Positions 7,786 to 15,179 of a stretch of DNA of 39,755 nt are shown here, piece by piece. The DNA is taken from assembly GCA_964410645.1 (NCBI GenBank), contig CAYPHV010000008.1:1-39755 (forward strand), given 5' to 3'. The position numbers were made by a program, and so were the translations under genes. Origin of the DNA: JALTBU01 sp964410645 (GTDB lineage Bacteria > Campylobacterota > Campylobacteria > Campylobacterales > Nautiliaceae). Under the pieces are notes generated by a model, which searched no databases, had not been told where the DNA came from, and saw only the letters and a list, made by a program, of their open reading frames with translations. Every line of letters starts with the position of its first letter. The first letter of the stretch is position 1.

Positions 7786-8769
7786 CTAAACTATTTTTGC
7801 TTTAAGAAATTTATAAGGGGTATTTTGCGCTTTACTGTAAAATTTTTTATTTATTTTAAATTCTCCAAATTCAATTTCAATATATTCATCTATTTTAATA
7901 TTAAATAATTTTGCGGGGTTTGTTGAAATTAATTTTGTAACTGTTTTTGGATTTAAAGGAAGAGAATACGCAAGTTCACTAAAAATATCAAGTTTACTTA
8001 TTCCATAATCAGCTTCTTCAAAAGACAAATCTTTATTTATTGCGGCAATATGGTTTGAAGAAATAAAATCAACTGTTCCTTTTTCACAGGCTTTTAATAG
8101 GGCTTTTCTATCTTCGGCGCTTCTAAGCGGTGGAAATGTTTTAAAAAGAGTATTGAATCCTTTTATATTTTCATCAGTAAAATATAAATTGTCAATGCAT
8201 ACATCAACAAATATATTTTTAGGTTTGTTTTTTAATATTTCGATAGAATTTTTTGTGGTAATATTCTGAAAAATTGTTTTCACATTAAAATTTTTTGCAA
8301 GTTCCAGTATTTTTGCCACTTCCAGACTTTCTGCATAATTTGGTATGCCGTTTAATCCGTGGGCATATGCGATTTGAGAATCATTGCAAACTCCTGTACT
8401 TAAAGATTTGTTGTTCGGATTTATAAAAATTGGAATATTCAAAAATTCTCCATATTCAAATACTCTTTTTATTAAATTCATATCTTCATCTGAATTGATG
8501 TAAATGGCACTTGCTCCTTTTTGCTTTAATATAGATATATCGCTTAATTTATTTTCGTGTATTCCTTCAACCGCTATAAAAAGATTAAAATTTTCTTCAT
8601 GCGCTCTTTTCAAATTATATGCCAGATGTAATTTATCAAAAATAGGCTTTACTGCAGGTATCATGAGTGTCGCATATGTTCCGGAATTTTTTGCAGCTTT
8701 TGCGATTCTTGAAACACTTTCTGAATTTTTTACATTTAAATCGAAAGATTTAGGAACTTTTATTTTCAT
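7786..8769 (-). CDS. Dihydroorotase-like protein lacking the metal site (PyrC/PyrX-type)
   Basis: 327 residues aligned by eye to the class I dihydroorotase barrel. The family's N-terminal DxHxHxR metal motif is replaced by FDLNVKN; the VHAED position reads INPNN; the HVST position reads NITT; TDHAPH is SNHIAA. Other landmarks remain (FPPLRSAEDRKALL, FEEADYGI, STNPAKLF), so the fold is probably kept while the metal centre is lost. This suggests a non-catalytic partner, like the PyrX chain that props up aspartate transcarbamoylase in some proteobacteria. Partners pyrB and an active pyrC are not in the window. It starts at ATG 8769 in a divergent promoter region with the DUF2628 gene. Confidence 0.75.
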   Translation of the reverse strand: MKIKVPKSFDLNVKNSESVSRIAKAAKNSGTYATLMIPAVKPIFDKLHLAYNLKRAHEENFNLFIAVEGIHENKLSDISILKQKGASAIYINSDEDMNLIKRVFEYGEFLNIPIFINPNNKSLSTGVCNDSQIAYAHGLNGIPNYAESLEVAKILELAKNFNVKTIFQNITTKNSIEILKNKPKNIFVDVCIDNLYFTDENIKGFNTLFKTFPPLRSAEDRKALLKACEKGTVDFISSNHIAAINKDLSFEEADYGISKLDIFSELAYSLPLNPKTVTKLISTNPAKLFNIKIDEYIEIEFGEFKINKKFYSKAQNTPYKFLKAKIV

Positions 8770-8785
8770 TTAAAACCTTTTTTAA

Positions 8786-8797
8786 TATAATTTTACA
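8786..8797. promoter_or_regulatory. Overlapping divergent -10 boxes (pyrC-like / DUF2628 gene)
   Basis: The 46-base divergent gap has TATAAT on the plus strand (8786-8791) and TGTAAAAT on the minus strand (8790-8797), sharing two bases. Two polymerases could not occupy both at once, so the two genes may be expressed in competition. Confidence 0.4.
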
Positions 8798-8815
8798 AAA
8801 AAAAGGGCAATATTT

Positions 8816-9310
8816 ATGAAAAAAAAAGATTATTTGGAAATTTTAAAAAAAAGTTATTATAAATTAACTCAAAAAGATTACGAATCGTTTGAAGATATAA
8901 TAAATAACAAAGGGCTTGGAAAATGCAAACCGAAATTTAATTTATGGGCATTTTTGTTCGGATGGTTTTATCTGCTTTACAGAAGAATGGTAATGGAATC
9001 CTTTGGCGTACTGATATTTTCTTTACTGATAGGTTATATTTTGACATGGGGCAAAATTTATCCTGTGCTTGTTTTATTCGTAATGCTTTTAACCAATTCT
9101 TTACTTAGCGGTTTTTGCTATTATTTTCTGTATTTAAATAAATTTGTAAGAGACGCGGAATTTTGTGGAGAATATAATTCTGATATCGAGTGTATGAAGA
9201 AAAGAGCTGTTCCTAAAATTTCGTATGTAATAGTTGCCGTAATATTTATTTTAATATTAATCTGGCCATGGATTTTTGCTTTGGTTACGGGGGAAAGTTT
9301 GCACAAATAA
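8816..9310 (+). CDS. DUF2628 family membrane protein
   Basis: 164 residues. A soluble start (residues 1-40) leads to the DUF2628 hallmark FNLWAFLFGWFYLLYRRM, then hydrophobic segments at roughly 62-80, 82-108 and 136-157. The family's function is unknown. It is a small inner-membrane protein with a charged loop (RDAEFCGEYNSDIECMKKR) containing two cysteines. It stands alone between a divergent promoter and the purD promoter. Confidence 0.7.
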   Translation: MKKKDYLEILKKSYYKLTQKDYESFEDIINNKGLGKCKPKFNLWAFLFGWFYLLYRRMVMESFGVLIFSLLIGYILTWGKIYPVLVLFVMLLTNSLLSGFCYYFLYLNKFVRDAEFCGEYNSDIECMKKRAVPKISYVIVAVIFILILIWPWIFALVTGESLHK

Positions 9311-9312
9311 TT

Positions 9313-9321
9313 TGTTATAAT
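9313..9321 (+). promoter_or_regulatory. Extended -10 promoter of the purD-murC run
   Basis: TGTTATAAT, a perfect TATAAT with an upstream TG, ends 19 bases before the purD ATG; AAGGGAAT is the ribosome site. No other clear promoter appears before murC, so this may drive a very long transcript. Confidence 0.55.
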
Positions 9322-9340
9322 TTTATAAAAAAGGGAATTT

Positions 9341-10591
9341 ATGAAAAAAGTTCTGATAATAGGAGGCGGAGGCAGAGAATATTCAATTGGATATTTTTTA
9401 AAAAACGAAGCTGAAATTTTTTATGCACCGGGGAATGGGGCTACCGGAGAGTTTGCCGAAAATATCAATATAAAAGATTTTAATGAATTGGCTAAATGGG
9501 CAAAAGAAAATAATATAGATTTAACTATAGTAGGTCCTGAAAATCCTTTGGTTAGGGGAATTGTGAATGTATTTAAAAAATATAATTTAAAAATTTTCGG
9601 ACCGAGCAAGGAAGCTGCAAGACTTGAAGGCAGTAAAGTATATATGAAAAATTTTTTAAAAAAATACAATATTCCAACGGCTGAGTATATAGAAACTTCA
9701 AATAAGGAAAACGCTTTTAAATTTATTGACAATATGGAAAAAACGCCGGTTGTAATAAAAGCCGACGGACTTTGCGGTGGAAAAGGTGTAATAATTGCTG
9801 AAACGAAAGATGAAGCCAAAAAAACCGTGGAAGATATGCTAAGCGGAAAAGCTTTCGGGGAAGCCGGAAAAAAAATAATTGTAGAAGAATTTCTAAAAGG
9901 ATTTGAACTTAGTGTGTTTGCCGTATGCGATGGAAAAGATTTTATTCTTTTGCCCCCGGCGCAGGATCACAAAAGACTTTTAGACAAAGATAAGGGCCCC
10001 AATACCGGTGGAATGGGCGCATATGCCCCGACACCCCTTGCTACGAGCGAACTTTACGAGAAAGTAAAAGAAAAAATAATAGGGCCTACTTTAAAAGGAA
10101 TGCAAAAAGAAAATGCCCCTTTTGAAGGTGTTTTGTTTATCGGGCTTATGATTGTGGAAAGTGAACCTTATGTACTTGAATATAATGTTAGATTTGGAGA
10201 TCCTGAATGTGAAGAATTGATGCCGCTTATAACACCGTTATACAATATGTTTTTTAACGCTGCTACCAAAAACCTTGATGCTGTTAATATAAAAATAAAG
10301 GATATGGTTGCCGTGGGAGTTGTATGCGCCAGTAAAAATTATCCTTATTCAAACAGTAAACCCGCTGAAATAACAATTGATAAAATGGATGATACTGACG
10401 GATATATAGCTTTTGCAGGTGTTCAAAAAATTGATGGAAAATTAATGGCAACCGGGGGCAGGGTGCTTACCTGTGTCGGTTTTGGCAAAGATGTTCAAAA
10501 AGCGAGGGATGAAGCTTATAAAATAGTTGATAAAGTGCATTTTGAAGGTAAAAAATATAGAAAAGATATTGCTTATCAGGCTATAAAATAA
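9341..10591 (+). CDS. purD: Phosphoribosylamine--glycine ligase
   Basis: 416 residues, the usual length for bacterial GAR synthetase. The N-terminal Rossmann part begins KKVLIIGGGGREYS, and the ATP-grasp domain shows VVIKADGLCGGKGV, DHKRLLDKDKGPNTGGMGAY and YNVRFGDPECE. It joins glycine to 5-phosphoribosylamine with ATP in step two of purine synthesis in the cytoplasm. It is the first gene of a long same-strand run, 27 bases before the RDD gene. Confidence 0.96.
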   Translation: MKKVLIIGGGGREYSIGYFLKNEAEIFYAPGNGATGEFAENINIKDFNELAKWAKENNIDLTIVGPENPLVRGIVNVFKKYNLKIFGPSKEAARLEGSKVYMKNFLKKYNIPTAEYIETSNKENAFKFIDNMEKTPVVIKADGLCGGKGVIIAETKDEAKKTVEDMLSGKAFGEAGKKIIVEEFLKGFELSVFAVCDGKDFILLPPAQDHKRLLDKDKGPNTGGMGAYAPTPLATSELYEKVKEKIIGPTLKGMQKENAPFEGVLFIGLMIVESEPYVLEYNVRFGDPECEELMPLITPLYNMFFNAATKNLDAVNIKIKDMVAVGVVCASKNYPYSNSKPAEITIDKMDDTDGYIAFAGVQKIDGKLMATGGRVLTCVGFGKDVQKARDEAYKIVDKVHFEGKKYRKDIAYQAIK

Positions 10592-10618
10592 AAATTTTTA
10601 AATAAAGATGGGAATTTA

Positions 10619-11059
10619 ATGCTAAAAAATAAATTGGAAAAAGAAGATATTAAAATAGCTTCTATTGCAAAAAGAGCTATTTCAATGATGATAGATGATT
10701 TTTTAATTTCTTTTATTGTCTTTCTGGCATTTTTTAATTCGTTTATTAATGTAAAAAGTTATGAAGAAATTTTGATTTTGACAGATAAATTATTTCTTTA
10801 TATTATTTTGGCTTATACACTTTATCATTGGATATTTATCGCAATTTACGGTAAAACAGCAGGAAAATTTATTACAAAAATCAGTGTTATCGATATAAAA
10901 ACACTAGATAAGCCTGATTTTTTGTGGTCTTTTATAAGAAGTTTAGCCAGAAATTTTGATGAAATGTTTTTTTATGCGGGAATGGCGGTAGCTTTTTTTG
11001 ATCCATATAACAGGGCATTGCATGATATAATAGGGAGATGCGTAGTTGTTGAAGATTAG
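10619..11059 (+). CDS. RDD family membrane protein
   Basis: 146 residues. The RDD signature is modified to KRAISMMIDDFLISF at the first helix, and the family stretch YGKTAGKFITKISVID follows a second hydrophobic segment. RDD proteins are small inner-membrane proteins of mostly unknown role; some act in ion transport. It ends 14 bases inside the lptD start, so lptD translation is probably coupled to it. Confidence 0.75.
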   Translation: MLKNKLEKEDIKIASIAKRAISMMIDDFLISFIVFLAFFNSFINVKSYEEILILTDKLFLYIILAYTLYHWIFIAIYGKTAGKFITKISVIDIKTLDKPDFLWSFIRSLARNFDEMFFYAGMAVAFFDPYNRALHDIIGRCVVVED

Positions 11060-13189
11060 TTATATTTTTTTATTATTTTTTACTTTTTTATTTGCCGATA
11101 TAAAAATATATGCGCCTTACTCAAAAGAAAATAATAATGCGATTTATTTAAAAAAACCGTATTTAATTTATAAAAATTTTTATATACAATCAGATAAAGC
11201 GATAGTTAAAAACAATAAAACTGCTGTTTTTGAGGGTAATGTTATTATATTTTATAACGATGAGATTATTAAGTCTAGTAAAGTCGAGATAATTTCCAAA
11301 GATAATATTATTGTAAATAACTCCTATTTATATGACAGGCAATTGGATATCTGGTTTAAAAACAAATANNNNNNNNNNNNNNNNNNNNNNNNNNNNNNNN
11401 NNNNNNNNNNNNNNNNNNNNNNNNNNNNNNNNNNNNNNNNNNNNNNNNNNNNNNNNNNNNNNNNNNNNTAAATAACTCCTATTTATATGACAGGCAATTG
11501 GATATCTGGTTTAAAAACAAATATGCAAAAATAGTTGATAAGCATACTATTAAATTCAAACAGATGCTTTTTAGCAGCTGTTGTGTTAAAAAGCCTGATT
11601 GGTATATTTATTCAAAAAGCGGAAGTTTTAATAAAAAAACAAAATATATAAAGCTTTATAATATTACGCTTTATATTCACAATACCCCTGTTTTTTATCT
11701 TCCGTTTTATTTTAATTCGCTTGATAAAACCAGAAGAAGTGGATTTTTAAGGCCGTATATCGGTTATTCAAGCAAAGAAGGGTTGTTATATTCCCAACCT
11801 ATATATTTTGTTACTTCTTTAAGAAATGATTTGGAAATTATACCTACAATCAGGAATTTAAGAGGAAAAGGCATATATTCTATTTTCAGATTTGTTGATT
11901 CTCCTTTTTCGTATGGTAAATTTAAAGCGGGAGTTTTTAAAGATAAATCGTTTTTTTCTAAAAATAATAATTTAGCACATAAGTCTCATTACGGTTATGA
12001 ATTTTATTATAAAAAAGATAAACTGACAACTAATGATAAATTATATATGGATTTAAAATACGCAAATGATGTTGATTTTTATTATTTGAATCCGTCTAAT
12101 TACACATTTGATACAAGTTTTCTTACAGATACACTGATAACATCAAAAATTAATTATGTAAAACTTTTTCCTGGCAGCGTTTTAGGAATTTATAACAGAT
12201 ATTATATAGATACCACAAAACTTTCCAATAAAAATACCTTACAGACTGTTCCTCAAATAAATTATCATATTTTTGAAAATAAGTATTCTATTCTTTTATC
12301 ATCATTTGATTATAATTTTTATTATCATTTTAATGAAAATAATTTCAGATATTATGACAATACCTTTTCATTTCCTTTGAGTATCAATTTTAAAACAAAA
12401 AACGATTATCTAAAATTAAAAATAAGTGAAATATTAAGCGGAGAATATGCAAAACAATATCATGAAGGATTACCGGCTTCTTATTATGCCAATGGATATT
12501 CTCAGATAAAATTATATACATCTTTGATAAAAAACGGCTTGTTTTTGCATATAATTGCTCCATCGGTAATTTATACCCATGAAAACTATTCCAAAAAAAA
12601 TATTAATGTTCCGGATATTATTTCTTATGCGGAAATAAACAATAATATTTCTTTCAATTTATTTCAGATACTGCAATATAAAGATTTTTATTTAGACCAT
12701 ACGTTAAATCAGCTTTATAATTCAAATACAAAAAAATTTGGAAAAATGGAAAATAATATTAATATTAAATATAATAACTTTTTGGTAAATAACAATAACC
12801 AATATGACTGGTTAAAGCGTAAAGTGCTATATAATGCGTTTAATATTGATTATACTTTTGGAAAAAATGATATTGCGTTTTCCCATATTTATCAAAATTC
12901 TCCTGTAACAAAAACAGTTGACGTTAAATATACCAGAAATATCAATTCTTATAGAAGTGTATATTTTGAGTATAATTATGATATATTTAATAAATATACA
13001 AAATTTTGGCTTATAGGGGCTAAATTAAATAAAAAATGTTGGCAATATGACGTAAGTTTTAAAAAAAATATCTTTCCTGTGTTAAAAAGTGCAGGTATTT
13101 CATATGAATCTGATGATATTATATATTTTAGTATTAATTTTTATCCGTTAGGCGGCATTAAACAGACATTTCTATTTAAGGGGAACTGA
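11046..13189 (+). CDS. lptD: LPS-assembly protein LptD (split only by a false assembly gap)
   Basis: Two pieces (11046-11368 and 11524-13189) fall into one 662-residue frame once one copy of a duplicated 55-base flank and the 100 Ns are removed. The start is TTG at 11046 (or 11049), overlapping the RDD gene. A signal peptide (SYIFLLFFTFLFA) is followed by an OstA/LptA-like N domain (IQSDKAIVKNNKTAVFEGNV) and then a large Tyr-rich beta-barrel of alternating strands ending GGIKQTFLFKGN. A Cys pair in SSCCVKKPDWY matches the family cysteine region. LptD puts lipopolysaccharide into the outer leaflet with LptE. It overlaps the MCE gene by one base. Confidence 0.88.
11369..11468. other. Assembly gap (100 N) with 55-bp duplicated flanks
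   Basis: Bases 11314-11368 and 11469-11523 are identical (55 bases). The Ns are a scaffolding join of two contigs that share their ends; true sequence is probably continuous with one copy. Removing 155 bases keeps the lptD frame. Confidence 0.95.
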
Positions 13190-14583
13190 TGAAAAATGAA
13201 ATAAAAGTGGGAATTTTTGTTTTGTTGGGCTTAATTTCCGTTTTGTTCTTGACATTTGAAATAAAATCACTGGAAAATTTTAAAGAAAAAGGCTATACGC
13301 TTTATGCCATTGTCGATGATGCCAGCGGTTTGGCTGAAAAGTCAAGAGTTAAAATGAGAGGTGTAAAAATTGGGGTGGTTAAAAGTATGAAACTTATGCC
13401 AAACGAAGTTAAACTGAAATTATTAATACATAAAAACGTAAAAATCCCAAAAAATTCAATAGTAACACTTGCTCAAGATAATATGTTAGGCGGAAATTAT
13501 TTGGAAATAATTCCTGTCAATTCGAATGAATATTATTCAAAGAATCAGACTATAAGCAAATATATATCTTCTTCTTCTATGGCTGATGTTATGACTAATC
13601 TTAACAGTGCGGTAAATAAAGTAAAAGTATTGATTAATAAATTAAATACGACACTTGATAAAAATACTACAAAAAATATTCGATATACAGTAGCAAATAT
13701 AAAAAGTTCTTCCATATATTTTAAAAAAATTTTAAAAACTGTTCATTCAAAAATTCCAAATCTTTTGGATAATGCAAATCAATTATTGATTACATATAAA
13801 AATACCGGAGAATCAATAAAGCAAAAATTTCCTTTAATTTTGAAAAAAACTGATAATTTAATGACAAAATTAAATAGTGCAAGCGATATATTAAAACAAA
13901 AATTGCCTAAGCTTGCAGATGAATATATACAAGCGGGTAAAAATGCAAATGAAATTTTGGTTAAAAATAAAAACAGTCTGTCGCATACAATTGCTTCTGC
14001 GAAAAGTTTCTTTAATAGTGGAAGCAGTAGTTTTAAAAAAATAGACAATTATTTTGCCAAAATTCAAAAGTCGCAAATAAATGTTGATATAAGCAGTAAT
14101 TTATTGGCAAAAGACGGTTATTTTAAGACTACAGCCAATGTCGCATATATTCCAAATCCGACAAAATATTATATTATGGGAATAACTTCCGAGGATGATT
14201 ATTCAAAGCAAGATGTGGATAATAAAAAAAGTACAAATTATATAAATGCTGAAATAGGAAAAAGATATGACAATCTTTTAATAAGAGGCGGAATTATTGA
14301 AAGTACCGGAGGTGTTGGAATGGATTATTTTATGGATGATGACAAAATAAAGCTTACGGGCGAAATTTACGATTTTAATTCTCAAAACGATTACAGGGGA
14401 AGCAATCCGCATATTAATATGAAAGCCAGGTATTTATATCTAAAACATTTGGAATTTATAACTGGAATTGATAATCTTATTAACACAAATGCAAGACAGT
14501 TTTTCTTGGGTATGGGAGTTAATTTCAATGATAATGATTTAAAAACCTTTGTGAGCGGAGGTGCGACATCGTTTCTAAAATAG
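13189..14583 (+). CDS. MCE/MlaD family protein with C-terminal outer-membrane-like domain
   Basis: 464 residues. An N-terminal membrane anchor (about 7-25) is followed by an MCE domain at about 38-115 (IVDDASGLAEKSRVKMRGVK, then LGGNYLEIIPV). A helical stretch of about 150 residues with repeated KLN/LPKLADE-like segments follows, possibly forming a tunnel or needle. From about residue 310 there is a beta-rich region (YIPNPTKYYIMGI, AEIGKRYDNLLIRGGIIES, GVNFNDNDLKTFVSGG) that reads like outer-membrane strands. MCE proteins carry lipids between the membranes. No mlaE/mlaF is next to it. It directly follows lptD, so it may join outer-membrane lipid handling; that is inference. Confidence 0.78.
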   Translation: MKNEIKVGIFVLLGLISVLFLTFEIKSLENFKEKGYTLYAIVDDASGLAEKSRVKMRGVKIGVVKSMKLMPNEVKLKLLIHKNVKIPKNSIVTLAQDNMLGGNYLEIIPVNSNEYYSKNQTISKYISSSSMADVMTNLNSAVNKVKVLINKLNTTLDKNTTKNIRYTVANIKSSSIYFKKILKTVHSKIPNLLDNANQLLITYKNTGESIKQKFPLILKKTDNLMTKLNSASDILKQKLPKLADEYIQAGKNANEILVKNKNSLSHTIASAKSFFNSGSSSFKKIDNYFAKIQKSQINVDISSNLLAKDGYFKTTANVAYIPNPTKYYIMGITSEDDYSKQDVDNKKSTNYINAEIGKRYDNLLIRGGIIESTGGVGMDYFMDDDKIKLTGEIYDFNSQNDYRGSNPHINMKARYLYLKHLEFITGIDNLINTNARQFFLGMGVNFNDNDLKTFVSGGATSFLK

Positions 14584-14834
14584 ATGAGATAAAAGAAGCC
14601 TGCAAAATATTGCAGATTAAACCGCTTAGTTCTTTTAAGGATGTTCAGAAAAAGTATAAATATTTAGCAAAATATATACACTCCAATTTAAACACAGATG
14701 AAGAAAAAATGAAAGAAATAAATGAAGCATATAATATACTAAAAGATTATATTGAAAATTATAAATTTAAATTTGACAATGAAGAAATAACAAAGCAATA
14801 TCCGCATGAATTTATAAAAAAATTTAGAGTATAA
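14568..14834 (+). CDS. Small J-domain-like protein without HPD, possible ATC start
   Basis: The frame reads like a J domain: EACKILQI (helix I), a basic helix II (QKKYKYLAKYIH) and helix III (KMKEINEAYNILKDYI). The HPD tripeptide needed to stimulate DnaK is replaced by HSN, so co-chaperone activity is doubtful. The only standard start in frame is TTG 14610, which falls inside helix I. An ATC at 14568 has a perfect GGAGGT six bases upstream and adds 14 residues that complete helix I, giving 88 residues. The start overlaps the MCE gene end by 16 bases. Similar small J-like proteins occur in related genomes; function unknown. Confidence 0.6.
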   Translation: MVSKIDEIKEACKILQIKPLSSFKDVQKKYKYLAKYIHSNLNTDEEKMKEINEAYNILKDYIENYKFKFDNEEITKQYPHEFIKKFRV

Positions 14835-14835
14835 A

Positions 14836-15179
14836 ATGCTTTTTTGAAAATAAAACAGATAAAAAAATATTAAAGACTTATTGATTTGTCAATCAGTAAA
14901 AAAGGAAATTTTAAGTGGCATCTATCAATTAATGCAAGAGAATAGTATAATTTCACTTGAGGATAAAAATGTTTTATTGGTTGAGAGTGCAAATACCGCT
15001 CTTACACTTTTGTGTGCTATAAAAAGCTGCGCTAAAAAAGCTTGTACAATAAATGTGGCAATTCCTGCTATTGCAAATAAACGGCACAAGTAATAGAAAA
15101 ATTAGTTGATAATACATTTTTTGCAAAACAAGTAGATGATTATGTTTCCACAGATTTTTATTTTAAGGAGTATAAATGA
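14836..15179 (+). pseudogene. Phosphoribosyltransferase remnant (frameshifted, internally deleted)
   Basis: An ATG at 14836 starts MLFENKTD only if one T of TTTTTT is skipped; the next readable piece is VKKEILSGIYQLM, then NVLLVESANTALTLLCAIKS and NVAIPAIAN. A further one-base shift at the A-run near 15077-15082 gives VIEKLVDNTFFAKQVDDYVS...FKEYK, whose TGA overlaps the pnp ATG. The order matches the C-terminal half of type I phosphoribosyltransferases, but the PRPP loop (usually VDxGxxTGxT) is degraded to VESANTALT and over a hundred N-terminal residues are missing. The last bases supply the pnp ribosome site (AAGGAG), which may be why the end is kept. Sequencing error could explain a single shift but not the deletion. 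Confidence 0.7.

Noticed and set aside
8504..8773. An 89-codon plus-strand frame opposite the dihydroorotase-like gene
   Set aside because: It mirrors the real minus-strand gene, has no ribosome site and no recognisable protein features.
11498..13189. A separate second lptD-like gene after the gap
   Set aside because: It repeats the last residues of the first part because of the 55-base duplicated flank; it is one gene.
14881..15093. A real 70-residue protein
   Set aside because: Its sequence continues in another frame (15078-15179) as the same phosphoribosyltransferase domain; it is a fragment of a pseudogene.
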